64,000 nt of DNA. Source: Strongylocentrotus droebachiensis (taxonomy: Eukaryota; Echinodermata; Echinoidea; Camarodonta; Strongylocentrotidae). Every line of letters begins with the position of its first letter. The first letter of the stretch is position 1. Location: assembly GCA_035222895.1 (NCBI GenBank), contig JAVYIG010005357.1, positions 17,501 through 81,500 of the forward strand, given 5' to 3'. Position numbers and translations under genes: made by a program. Positions 1 to 12,635 of this stretch are shown piece by piece. The notes beneath the pieces were generated by a model that ran no database searches, had not been told where the DNA came from, and was given only the letters and a program-made list of their open reading frames with translations.

Positions 1-770
1 AACATATTCTTTCACATGATTTGTAATAAGAGCTTCCATTTCATATTTTGAAATTGGGGCGTTTCCAATACTGGTCTTTACCTTTAAACACGGTTATATA
101 GCAGGAAGCTGTAACTGCTTCCTGGTTACAGTATCAATTCTACAGAAAAGAGTAAAATGACATACGCCCTCTATGGTTTATAAAGATTACGCAACATATT
201 GATTTCACATTTTTTCCAGGGATGCCGATGCGACTATTAAATGCTAAAAAGATGTCAATTCAGAAGTCCATATCATGATTAGGTAATTCAATTATTGTCT
301 TCTTTGATAATTAAGGATATGGGTATATTTTCATTCAATAAAAGGAATTTAGAGTGCAAAAAATGACGCCTGCCATTACTATTTCACGCAGTGGCACAGG
401 CCCAGCGGTAGTGGGCGCGGCCCGCCGACAAGACTCTGGCACATGCACAGGTGATGTAACAAACCGCTACTCTACCAGTTGATGGAGTCATGCACATGCC
501 TCTCTTTTAGTTTTAGCTTTAACTGACCTGTTAAGATAAATTAATTAATTTATGGTGACGGTAGTCAGTTTGTCGCTAGTTCAACTAGAGGTAGACCTAT
601 CTAACTATTCATTGATTGTTCAAATGAATAATGGTCATGATTTAAAAGTTGTTAAGTTTCTATTTTTCTAACCTGTTTCGTGTCAATTTTCTTATCCTTT
701 TTTGAGTATTTTTCCTAAGAATGAAGACTTATAATAAACATTTTCTCATAGGATTCATGGCAAACTGCTG

Positions 771-929
771 CACAATACAATTGCATACCTTACCGACTGT
801 GGGGTGCGCGCGTGTGTTAAGTTAGCGACTGTAATCTATTAATTCATCATTACAGTCGCTAACTTGACACACGCACACGTCCGCAGTCTCCGCACCCCCA
901 CAGTCGGTACGGTATGCAATTGTATTGTG
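771..929. repeat. long inverted repeat (hairpin), copy A of a dispersed repeat
   Basis: The left arm begins CACAATACAATTGCATACC and the right arm ends GGTATGCAATTGTATTGTG. The arms are about 65-75 nt, GC-rich in the middle (TTAGCGACTGTAAT facing ATTACAGTCGCTAA), with a short AT-rich loop near 842. A related sequence with the same upstream context occurs at 56745-56960. It is probably the end of a foldback-type transposon. Confidence 0.7.
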
Positions 930-2375
930 ATTCGATAATAGCCTCAATTCCTTCATTCGATGATTCCAAGAATGGCTCAAATTTTGACACTTGCAGCTGA
1001 TTTTGGGTTTCATCCATTGTTGTTAACCCATTAGCAACTAGAAATTTTGTAAAAATTGCCTATTACTCACTGGAAGAACTTGCAATATTTCTCTCTTTTT
1101 GACATTTTTCTGAAGAATATGAAACGTGCGCTATTTTTCTATGCTAAATCCTACTGCAGACATCGTAAGGATTATGCACGTATAACAATATAACGGTAGA
1201 CCCTACAACGGATACTATGGCGCGTTGAAAACGGACGGAAACGGACGGGCGGTTTCGGGCGGTTCAGTGAGTAAAAGGAGGGGCGGTTTCGGGCGGTTTA
1301 GTTGCTATTGGGTTAACTCAGATGAAGTGACTTCACAAGCAATTCTTGCTACCACATCTATGGTATTTGGCCATAGAGGGCACCACCAACCATATGTTTG
1401 GCAAAGGAATTTCTGGTTCCTATACAAATACAATGCCAATGGGTTGAGAACTGGAAAGTTTGATAAATTATAGTTTCACAGCCAATATGAACTATAAGTA
1501 ACAGATTATGAAGATGCCTACACAGATCTCAGTTTATGACACCTGAACAATGTTTTAATAGTAAAATATGGTTGATGCACCTTTGGCACTATTCTTTGAA
1601 TTCCTGGGACTCAATGTTCTATTCATCTCATTTACCACATGAGGTGTGAGTTGAAACGAATGTGGCTGGCTGCTTACTGTCTCTGAGCGCAATTTTTGTA
1701 GGTAATCTGATGTCAGGTTTTGTGCCTTTTCTTCTCTGGTGTTCCTTTAGATATTTACATAATGTAGTTGACTCAACCTGTATGTGACTACAAGCCATAC
1801 GTAATATAGTCATATAAAATATGCTGGTAGAGTGGAAGACTAGTTTAATTCTACTTTTCTGTAATTATAAAACCCCAAAATATTATAGGAGAGAGGAAAG
1901 AGGAGACAGGCATTGAACATCTTACTACATGTACTAGAGTACCATCTCTGTCTATTATGCAAGTTCAAAGGGTCATTTTTTTAAATATGACATAATATTA
2001 TGTAGGTCATGATCTTTGAAAAAATCTTTCCACATCTTGGTCTCCATCCAAGCACTTAATACTAAAATGATACCTGGGCACTCTGGCGGGCTTTGTTTTT
2101 ACCAAGTATCACAGGCGTAAGTTATCAACAATATGATTTTCCTAGATGTGGGGAATGATTCTTTTGTTTCTCATTCCACCTTCGATTCTGAAGATTCTTG
2201 CAGGTTGAGCCTTTGGTCGAATTCTGATGAAAGACTGTCAATAAGATTGGCATCAATGTTTCAAGTGGCAAGCTTTTCCAGGCTCTCACTGTTCTAGGAA
2301 AGAAGGATTTAAGCTTTAGTATGGCAATCAAAGTTATTATACAATCATTAGGTGTATCAAGATATATATCCCAAT
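930..2375. other. no gene recognised
   Basis: AT-rich. At about 1225-1305 the motif GGGCGGTTTCGGGCGGTT occurs twice. Short ORFs here show no recognisable family. Confidence 0.6.
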
Positions 2376-2381
2376 GTACTG

Positions 2382-3398
2382 CATGGTGCTACAAAAATTT
2401 TTTTTTTTACCACTTGCCCTGTCGGGCAAGTGGGTTTTCAATTTACTTGCCCAAACAATATTTCCACTTGCCCAAAACTTTAAAGCGAAAAAGGACTCGA
2501 GGTATAATGGGTAATCAACTATTTTAAATAAAGTACGGACATTTTTATTTCATCATTCACTGCTATAAATATCATGCCAAAATTTGTAAATTCTTACTAA
2601 ATAATAATATTGAAGATATTTTACGATAAATCTCGGATAAGTATGCGAAAACTAGACTAAACAACGTCGCTAAAACCATGAAAACAAAACAACAACGGCT
2701 TATATTCTGGGGGTCTCGATACTATTATCAAAATGACTCGCTCGGTCGGATCTTGAGACCGCAGTAATAAATTGAAAACGAGACAAAAACATTCATCTGA
2801 TTTATATGAGCAGCGAGTTTTAAATAATATGTTCACAATCATTAACAGTCATTATGAATAAATATCAAACATTTGACTTTTTGTACTTACTAGAAAATCC
2901 CTGTTGTTTATTCCATTCCGATTCGCACGTGTTCATTTCCCTAGAATAATGACGTCATATTTGGCGTGATTCAACCAATCGGCAATCAGAGAATAGCAAA
3001 GGCCTGTCGGTGCGGCCTGCAGAGCTAGAGAGAGAGAGCGCGAATAAGCTCGCAGCTGGTACGATCGCGCTAGCTGTCTCTAGCTAGCTCACGGCCGGCC
3101 GTGCGTGGAGGCGGAGCGGCATTCATGGCTTGAAGTGTCACTGTTGCATGCGCGCTGAGCTAGCTGAGCTGGCTAGCTGTCTGTGAAGTTTTTTCGAAAT
3201 CGGAACGATCGCTTTTTTGCTTCTGGATTTTGACGACGGGTAAGAAGTTGACGGGTGAATGGTAGAGTTCTTGGACACTAGGAAATTACTGTAAAAGTAT
3301 CACTTGCCCGAATCGGGCAAGTGATAATTTGATTTACTTGCCCGACGGCTCAATTTGGTTGCCCCGGGACGTCGGGCAAGCGGGTTTGTCGCGCCCTG
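2382..3398. mobile_element. non-autonomous DNA transposon, about 1.0 kb, carrying promoter-like DNA
   Basis: The ends are imperfect inverted repeats: CATGGTGCTACAAAA at the left and, on the complementary strand, CAGGGCGCGACAAAC at the right. Direct GTACTG copies abut both ends (2376-2381 and 3399-3404) as a target duplication. Just inside each end lie palindromes of the type CACTTGCCCGA-TCGGGCAAGTG. The CAGGG-like terminus recalls hAT elements, though these normally duplicate 8 bp. No transposase ORF is present. Confidence 0.65.
2945..3239 (+). promoter_or_regulatory. promoter-like CpG-rich block with CRE, CCAAT and a splice donor
   Basis: TGACGTCA at 2950-2957 and CCAAT at 2975-2979 are followed by a (GA)n run and a CpG-dense stretch with many AGCT repeats. 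It ends in the consensus donor GACGG|GTAAGA at 3240. The block sits inside a transposon-like element (2382-3398). It may be a mobile promoter or the first exon of an unseen transcript. Confidence 0.4.
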
Positions 3399-3404
3399 GT
3401 ACTG

Positions 3405-4499
3405 GACAAACCATCTTGGACTTGCTGTGTTATAAATACCTACATGTACATGTACTAGCATTTTCATCAAAATTATCCTTCATTTAGGATACGTGACAAA
3501 AAAGAACCTTGAATAAACATGACAAATATTTTACCATCATAGGCTACTTGAACATTCTTGAGCTAGCTCTTTAAAAACCTTAAAGAGAATTTCCTTTACT
3601 CTCTGGCCTCTACCGTACACATCTTCTTGTGCTTCCATCTTGAACACAGCCGACCTCCTACTTCTAGTCACCAATGATAACACAGATACCTATTTATGGG
3701 ACTGGAAGGAAAGTTGAAGGACCCAACAGAGGACATCATTTTCGTGCCCTCTAATGACCTATCTGTAAAGTCTTTGTGAGCCAAAGAGAATCTAAAGTTC
3801 TATCAACCAGGTTTTCTTATTTTCATAAATTTGTGTGTTAATGGGTATTTGGAAAGTGAAAGTGCCACTGATGCACAGCGTTTTGAAGATGTGCCCTGAT
3901 TACCTTATTTTCATTTAAAAGTATTTTGATTCATAACAGTGTCATGTCACATGATCAATGGAGATAACTTTTTTTTTTCTCGCACGTTTTACCACATAAG
4001 AGAGTATGAACGTACACTTCTACATACATTATGATGTAACAAAAGGAATATTGAATATTTGTATTTGTTTATTGGTTCCATAGTAACTAACATTTTATGT
4101 TATGTATATATGGCTTTCAGGGAAATTAATAAAAGCAAACGGTCAACATCATATGCTGTGCACCTGCAGCACATATTGCTTTGCAACAAATGGTTCGGCT
4201 TTGTTTTCTAGAGGAAGCCTAAATTACTTGTGGGTAACCCCCTAAATTTCCAGGTTCTCTCATGCAAGGATATATATCATGAACTCATTACAGCTTCTTT
4301 ATAGGTGATTTAGCTACCATTACAAGACTAGTCTTAAGATGAAGACCATATTGAAGACCTGAAGAAAAATAAACATGATAACTAACCTACAAAATGTATG
4401 TGCACCTTAGTGCACCTTTTCATTTTTATACCGGTATTATGTAGCTCTAAATACTGTAGCTATGCCCTTAGTATATTTCTTAAAATTTTGTTCATGTTC
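3405..4499. other. no gene recognised
   Basis: AT-rich unique-looking sequence with several TACATGTA words. No supported feature. Confidence 0.6.
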
Positions 4500-5802
4500 C
4501 AGACCTTCATTTCTAAGGAGCGCGATCGCGCCGGCGCTCCTACAGCGCTCCTAAAAAATAATCAGGAGAGTTGTTTACAGCGCTCCTTGGTTTCAATGTT
4601 TTCCTTCAGTTAAAAATCCCGTTTAGGGTGCATGTTTGTGGCCGATCGCACCGGCAAAATTGTCAACAAATCGCCATTTTAAGCTTCTAGCAACTTGTCA
4701 GTCATTCTCCGAAACAATGCATGTCCTACTAAATATTCATGAACACTATAACTTTGTCACAAATTTCAACCACTTACATCGCCAAGCCTTCGATTAAGCG
4801 GGCGCAGGGCGCAAATTTGCGCTCATAAAACCACCATAAATTATTAGAACAGAAAAAATACACGAATGATTCGTAAAGGGCGCATTTTCACGGAAACACT
4901 TGCACCTTATAAAAACACTAAATACGAAGCTAGTAGAGAGCTCACGCGGCAAACTGTTCGTGATTCGGAATCACAAACAGTTTGCCGCGCAGGAGCTCTC
5001 TACTACATGTAGCTACGTATTTAGTGCTTTAATAAGGCACATGTGTTTCCGTGAAAATGCGCCCCTTTGTTTACGTACGTACGTACGTTCAGATCATGCG
5101 ATCGCTAGATCATGCTGCTGTGGCGCTGGCGCACGCATATACGTACGTACAAATGTATCGAAGGATCAAGACAACAAATCGTCAAATGGAGAAATAAACA
5201 AGCATTCAAATAGTCATTAGAGATCTGTCGAGGTTTGTTTGTAGTTCTAGTTTATTATTTCATCTTAAATAGAATTTAGAATTATCTTATTGATAAGTTA
5301 AGAACACCTACGGTATTCTCGATCATAGCTACTCTCTTTTTGCCAGCAGCCGACCTAGCATTGTTTCGGCAGAAAGCTAGCCGGCCAGCTTCCTCCGACG
5401 AACCTTTCGAGTCCCGGTAAAATTGCGCCCTGCAAAACTCCAAAACTGCATTGGTCTCGTTGAAAAACTCCAGCCCGCTCTCCTCCCACGACGGACCATT
5501 CGTGGTATGGTGAGAGTGTGTGTGCGAGGTACGATTTTGGTTTCGGGAACGCACGTTACGCAACTTCTTCTTATTTCTTTGGTTATACAACAATTAAAAA
5601 GGCAATTTCTTCAAATTTGCTCCTACTGCCGAGAGTGTGTCGGGAGGTTTGTGTGTCTATTCATTTGCTCATCAACATCAATTTTCAAATTGAGCTCCTC
5701 ACTCTTTCCAGGAGAGTTATTTGAGGAGCTCAATTTGAGCTCCTTGGCAAAACAAGGAGTGGGATTAATAGAGCTCCACCAAATTCTAGAAATGAAGGTC
5801 TG
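4500..5802. mobile_element. foldback-like element, 1.3 kb, with 16-bp terminal inverted repeats
   Basis: CAGACCTTCATTTCTA at 4500-4515 is the exact complement of 5787-5802. Next to each end are GC-rich hairpins of the form GGAGC-x-GCTCC. The centre is a 190-bp near-perfect palindrome (4877-5067). No target duplication is obvious, and the ORFs inside have no recognisable homology. I read it as a foldback or MITE-type DNA transposon. Confidence 0.6.
4877..5067. repeat. large palindrome with arms of about 90 bp centred on 4967
   Basis: The left arm GGGCGCATTTTCACGGAAAC faces GTTTCCGTGAAAATGCGCCC, and the centre is GTGATTC-G-GAATCAC with almost no loop. The arms are about 85-90% complementary by eye, with small indels near 5010. 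It could extrude as a cruciform. Confidence 0.85.
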
Positions 5803-7423
5803 ATAATTGTTCAGAAGGAAAAATCTTGATGTGCCACAAACGTTATGGAAGTGAACATTATTCATGTCAAACATTGTAAAACTACATGAAGTGCTTGTAC
5901 ATTAAAAGAATGAAGTTTAATGAAACGTTAAAGAATTTTGTTCGACATATTACAGCTGTCCTCCATATATAATCTACCTTACTATGCACATCCAAGTGAG
6001 ATGGATGTCGTTGTACATATATTTATATGTTGTTTGTTGCATTTACTTGAATTTGAGTGGAAAGATATTGCTACCAGATTGTTGTGAGATGCAGACTACT
6101 AGATGGTTCCCTTCATAAGTGATTTCTTTGCTCCTGTTTGGAGTTGAGTTGATAGGGCGGAATGTCGCTATCAACAAGGGCTAATTTGACAATGAGCCCT
6201 ACTTAGGCATATTATTTTGTTTACACTTCGATGTACAGCAAGTGTAAGATTCTGACAGTAGCGATTTCCTTCAAAATTGCTAGGATCCGTTACGTGGATC
6301 TAGTTAGCTTAGGAGGAGAAACGAGAGAACAGAGCTGGAAATCACTTGCATCCCATTTGAATCGGTTGCATAGGAACTACAGTAGTTCAGCATTTAAGAA
6401 CCTTTGTGTGGAATGTTATTAGTTCTACCTCTTATGGTGTGTTAATATTGCATTGATACTAGCAGTGTTATTTTCATCAAGTTCATGTATAGAGGAGGCC
6501 TGGCCAAAACTCCATATTATATATGACAACGAAATGAGACTCACTTTCCACCTCATCTTTTACAGTGACCCTTTATGGAGATTCATCTGAATGGCTCTCC
6601 CGTAGGAGTAGGAACTTGTTCAGATCTCCTAAAAAATTCTGACCTTTTTTCTGTTATCTGTTACTTTATTTAGTTTATAAATGTTGAAAGAAAATAAATT
6701 GACATTTCAGTCTTATACTGCACAGCTACATGTAACATGTTGGTCTACAATGTAAATGAAGTATTATTGGGGGAATATACATGTATATTTGTTTTTCTTT
6801 ACTGAATATTATTGGAAAGTGTCCAAATTAAGTGGCCCTCCACTTTCACCATATGTGTTAATTGTGTTGGTTGTTGGCACACAACAGATTCAAACCTAGT
6901 GTTGTTTAATAGCTAAGGATGTTTTCAATCTGTAAGCTGTAGGAAGCCTTCAATATCCAGTAATGGAATACATTACAACATTAACACGTAAATCCAATAT
7001 TCCCTTTTCAGTCAATTAAATACTGATAATTACATTAGTAGTGGGAATTACATGTACATGAATGGGGAAGTACATGTACATACCTGTGAGCAGTCCATCA
7101 TAGCATTCTATTTATCTATCATTTTATCTGCCACTTTTTCTTACCGGTACATCACACCTCTTAATAAACAACAGTGAAGTACCTTGATTGAAGCAATGGA
7201 ATTGGAGCCCAGTCAATCTTGTATCTGTGTAAGGATTCAGTTAAATTCTTATGTATTAAAGTAAGTTGGAATTTATGAGAGGAAAGATGGATCTTGAATT
7301 AAATGGGAGGCTTTTGACAAGAGTGATATTGGATGTACAGGTAATTTACTTGCTCCCTCTATATAGAAAACTTCCCCAATCGGTGCCTGTTGGTCTCCCA
7401 TGATCCTCTTTTTCTTATATTAG
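5803..7423. other. no gene recognised
   Basis: AT-rich, with many TACATGTA words around 6726-7080. No supported coding. Confidence 0.6.
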
Positions 7424-8072
7424 TTGAGAGCTGAGTTAATGAGATGGCCACCTGTCAGTGACCTCGCTGTGTGGTCTAACTACTCAGATGTAGATCATTA
7501 TATTACTAATAATTTTACTCGTGTCTCAAATATCCATGGATACGATACAAGAAATAGTCATTTTAATTTTGTTTTACCCAAGCGAAAAGGACAAATTGGA
7601 AACTCTTTTTATTTTAATGGTATCCAATTTTGGAATTCTCTCCCAAAACATGTCAAAATAGTTTAGAATTTTTCACACTTTAAAAGTGTATTAAAACAAT
7701 ACCTAAAGCATGAATCCCTTCAAGAACAGTAATATCAGTTATCTTAAATCACAGTTCATTATGTGTAGCGCATGTTTTTAAGTTTAATCTTGCATAATAT
7801 ACCGTAGATCATTGTTTGCTATAAGTTCTAGAAATTGTTGTTGTTGTTTATGTTATATTATTTATTTGTAATATTCGTAGTAGTTATTAGTTGTGATATT
7901 TTATTCTCATGCCGTACTGTACACGTACTTTATAGGACCCCGTTGGAAATAAGCCTTTTCCGGCTTTCATGGGTTATCCTGTTAATGTATCTTCTCGTTT
8001 CATTTTGCTTTAAGTAAGCATTCAATGTACTATACTTGACGAATAAAATCAATCAATCAATCAATCAATCAA
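7424..8072 (+). mobile_element. 5'-truncated LINE (non-LTR retrotransposon), C-terminus and 3' tail
   Basis: The ORF at 7424-7666 contains HGYDTRNSHFNFVLP, GNSFYFNGIQFWNSLPKH and then a stop. The frame continues after the stop as NFSHFKSVLKQYL. This is the usual C-terminal signature of non-LTR reverse transcriptases (YxTRN..., FWNSLP). The 3' UTR has GACCCCGTTGGAAATAAGCC and ends in GAATAAAA plus a (TCAA)n tail at 8047-8072. The internal stop and 5' truncation show it is dead. It is likely of the CR1/L2 group, but that was not tested. Confidence 0.8.
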
Positions 8073-11000
8073 GCCCCTTCTGGCCCAATGACATTATGTG
8101 TGATTTTGAAACTCTCCCAAAAACCTTCCTGTGAATATTATCTGACACGCCATTCTAATATGTTTTTAGCCAGTGATTTTAGGGTCTTCTAATTCTCCTT
8201 AATTCGGTATTAAGAGGCAGCCAAATCAAATTAATATGAAGTTCAAGCCTGTGCGTTTTGTACTTTGTAAACAAGCAAGGTTGCGTGCGTACTCCCACTT
8301 TCAATAATTTTGTGTAGGAATCGAGAGTATGAGCAACCTGATGTTGATTTGATATGGGAGTGGATTATTTCTAGCTATTGGAAAGTGGAAACTTGTATGT
8401 CTTTAAACTAAGAGTAAAATTAAGTTCAGATAGCTTAATATATTGTATGAAACAAGGTTTGATGTCTATGAGTACTAGCATGTCTAGCAATGTACGTCTG
8501 CTAATTTGTAATACACTGTAGCTATTCTTTTATTCTTTAAACTGTTCATAGTACGTGTACTGGCACATATGCATATTATCCTTCTTTTGGTCAATTTGGA
8601 GCATACATGGTACACTATTAACAGGAATACATCATAAATATTCTTCTCTTACTCGTTAAGTCTAGTATTTAGAAAATTTGTGTTATTTTGTTTTTAATTC
8701 TCAATTTTCTCATCATCTGCTGAGCTGAGATCCAAAAGGGTGTTAGCTAATATTATCTCACATACACATGGAGTTATTTTTGGCTCTCAGCAAACCACAC
8801 ACCTTTGTAACAATAGCGTCCAGTGCTACCTTATGCAACATCTGCCGTTGCCAACCAGCTTACATTTATCATTGAATGTTTTGTTTTTGTTTTATGTTAA
8901 ACCTTGCAGTCCTCAAGAAGCTAAACAGTTGCTCATAGATGACAAGCTTTTGTCATGCCTTGAGGCAACAGCCATCATGTTTCACTCTTATAACCTTACA
9001 ATGTTCAACAGCTGGGCTACTTGGCTTTCAAACATGTTACATTAGTTAAGAACAAACATTTTTGTTTGTGACATTAAAACATTGTAAATAATACATTAGG
9101 TTTGTTATAACTCCTTCTAAACAGATACACTTAATTGACTTACCGGTAAATATTGAGTGTCAAATATTAAAATTGAGTACATTTCCATGTTAACAGAGCT
9201 TATCACGATTGGATCTTTATCTATATATTTATTTATTTATTTATTTGGTCATATTTATTTATGTCATATGAATATTGGAAATAAGTGTGCAAGATATGCT
9301 TTAAATTTTCAATGAATCTAGTCTATTAAGTATTTACAAAGTATTGTACAAAGTAGTACTGTGTAAGATACCTTTTTGAGAACTTCCTTAGAAATTGAAC
9401 ACACTTTGGCAATGCAGGCCGACTTTTCAGATTTATATAGGATTGGTTGATATAATTAACAGGGTGATGTTTGTCATTGCCATGTACTGTATTAGTTATT
9501 TAGAGATGAGATGTATGATTCAGCATAACGTGTATGCCTTCAGTCAATCATTATTTTTGAGTATATGGACTTTGAAGTTTGACCTCTCTATCTCTAATCC
9601 ATTTTTAAAGGTAGTGTAATTTGTGAAAATCCCCTTGTGACTCATTAGAGTCATTTATGCATACAACATTAACAAAACATATTCAAATTTTGCCAGGAAA
9701 CTGCTCAATGTGTTGCCGCTAAAAGGACATTGCCTAGTATCAGGTATTAAGTATTTTTTCAATTCCATTTTCTTTCGAACTTGATGGAGTTATCTGTATC
9801 ATAATAATGTGGAATATTAAAGAAATTTTTTTGTTTTTTGGTTAATCTTGTTACCGTAGTCAAATTGCTCTAGACCCACTTTTGTCTTGTTATTTCATTG
9901 AAAACAAGGTTAATAATTTTAAATGGAAAAAAATGAACATCAGTGAAGTTAGGAAAGGCACTGTAATTAAGAAATCCAAATGATGTGTCAATATTTTCCT
10001 CATATTGATATGTTTTGTTTTTCACAAAGGCATTGATGAGCCTTCCTACTGATGTGAATCATGGCATGTATTTCCACCGGGGTTGCCTGGGTCAGTCAGG
10101 GCATACGTGTTCCCAGGAGTGAGACGAGATTGAGACGGGTGCGTAGTCTCCTGTCCCAGGTCAATGAGACTTCTCTGACGTAAGGAGGAGGATGAGAGGT
10201 GTTTTAAAGAGTCGATTTTACCTCGTCCTTGATGAAGTGATGAATATAGCTACGAGTCACTCATCAGCCAGTTTTACTTGCCTGCCCCTTGATGTGGCCT
10301 GACGAGGGGGGGGGGGGGGGGCGGCAGCCGAGGGTTGAGTAAACCAAGGGTTACTAATAGGGCCCTCTGGAGTAGGGCTTCATGCCAGAGGGGGGAAGCA
10401 ACCCTACCGGTATGGGGTGACTCATGGGCAGCCGTGTACAGAAGGGATGTCTGGAACTTGTGACTTTGAACTGTTTCTATGTGAAAAAGAGTCGTTCAGT
10501 TTTTATGGGAGAAAATGATACATGTTTTCAATCTGTCATTAGTATGTTTGCATACATCTGCACTTAACCATTGCCTTGTTGTCCACTTGCCAAGATTTAC
10601 ACCTGCAGTGTATTCTACCTTTGAATGGCTGTCCCTCACCCTCCTCTCTTTCTTCCTCTGTTCCTACATGTAGTCCCTTTCTCTTGACTCCTACAGACAG
10701 TGCACTTGTGTTTGATCTGTTTTTTGTTTTGTTTTGTTGTTGTTGGTTTGTCCAACATATCCCCCTCCCCTATCCTTCTCCTCCATGATAAATACTCCAA
10801 ATAAAGGGCAATCCAATCTTTGTAACAAGTTCATTTGCATTAGAAATAATAAAAGTAAGAGAAACAGACTGTCTAAAGTTTAAACTACCAGTACCAATAA
10901 TAAGAGAGTTATGAATGTTTGAAATATAAGATCACTAAATCTACCGGTATGCAAATCTCAAATTGGTGATTCAGTCATTGCATTGTGACATAGTCACAGA

Positions 11001-12635
11001 CAATTCACCCTTCATCATAAAATAAAGAATATCATGTATTTTGTTTGTACATGAGCCTTTTCTGGAGTCCGAGTTGACATTGTCACATATTCTATTTGAA
11101 TGTACAAAATTAAAGCGAATAAGTCGGGGGTTCTTTGTGGACTGAAATAAAAGTGTGTAAGGTATTTGCATCCACCTTCATTGCTTCAGCCAAAACTGGA
11201 TACAAGGGGATTTTGATAACACATTTTAAAAGAGCTGCTGCTCAGATTTCCGTGGCAGCAGAGTAATGAATAAGGTTTCATTATTCATTACCGGTAGACA
11301 GAATATCAGTTACTCTTTAAATTGACATACATGTATAATTCAAGGTCACACAGGCTATAACTTTTAAATGGGATCTTGAATCTTCCAAAGTTGGTTTAAT
11401 TATTTTTATACGCACTGTAGTGATTATAACCTATAACTTTCTTATTTTTAGTCTGAATTTGTTCAAAAAGTTCAAACTTTCACCAGTCTGCTTTCTTTTT
11501 AGACTAGTTTTCTTTTAAGGTTGGATTTTCTTTTAATTCCCCAATTTTCTCATATGTTATGATGAAGTAGAGGCCAATTATTTTTTAACCTCTCTGTCAT
11601 TTCTCATTTGCAGACATCTTCGTAGTACAACTAAAGAATATTCTGGAGAGGTACATAATATTTGAGAAGCAAGCTTGTGTCAACAATCGACTCCCTGAGT
11701 ACACCAGCTTCTTCTAGCCTGTCCGGCCAGTAATGTTTACAATAACATTTCTCTCATAGATGAGATTTTTGTGCATTCACAGTTAAACTTCAGCTCAGAT
11801 GACACCACGGTCTTTCATCGTGAAAGCACTTCCTTGAAGGTAAATCTTCATAATTATAGATTCTTGAATAGATATTGATTTATATTGATGATTGTATTTG
11901 AGGAATATTCCTATTATATAAACAAATATCATTATTTTATGAAGGCAGTGAATCTATTTCAAAAATTATCTACTGTTTGATTTCTCCACATTTATTGAAT
12001 ATATGGAGGTCCTCTAGAACATGATGCCATTTAAATATGCCTTTCTAAATTATTATTTTTTAATAAATTTAATGAGATATCTTGTTACTAGAGGAGCATT
12101 ATAAAAAATTGTAATTGAATTAATTCAGATTTGAGAGATAAATAAAGAGCAATGACAGTCTTAAATTGCTTTTATATAGAAAAGATGATAGCTTTACTTT
12201 AATGATATACTTTAGAAAATATCTCTTCTGAAGAAAAAAAAATTCTTCAAAAGTGTTTCTTGATAAACTCATAACTTAGGGGGCTTAGATTTTTAGTGTT
12301 TATAATTTTTGTATGGGCATACCGGTAGTCTTAAATAATCGCAAACAAGGATGACTTTTAAAGTGGATAATGACTAAATTATATGCGATCTAAATTGCTC
12401 TGAAGCAGATAACATATATGCTCAGCTATCTTTTCCCCTCATGATGTTTTTACATTTAGATCCCATTTTGTTACAGCAAGAAGAGCCCTGTACATTCATA
12501 GTGTACTTCATAGGAAACCTATCCTCTTGTGCACACAACTTCCTTTATAATGAAATCACAACTAATGTTCCCCCTCACCCCCCCCCCCCTCCAATCCACT
12601 TGGAAGAAAGTTTCCTTGATACCTGTTGCTTAAAC
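8073..12635. other. no gene recognised; G homopolymer and AT-rich DNA
   Basis: Contains a (TTTA)n run near 9225-9245, a 16-G run at 10306-10321 and a C run near 12585. No ORF has recognisable homology. Confidence 0.6.

Noticed and set aside
5282..5593. 103-codon minus-strand ORF and overlapping plus-strand ORFs in the foldback element
   Set aside because: No recognisable transposase motif, and overlapping frames are equally open. They follow from the GC-rich, stop-poor sequence.
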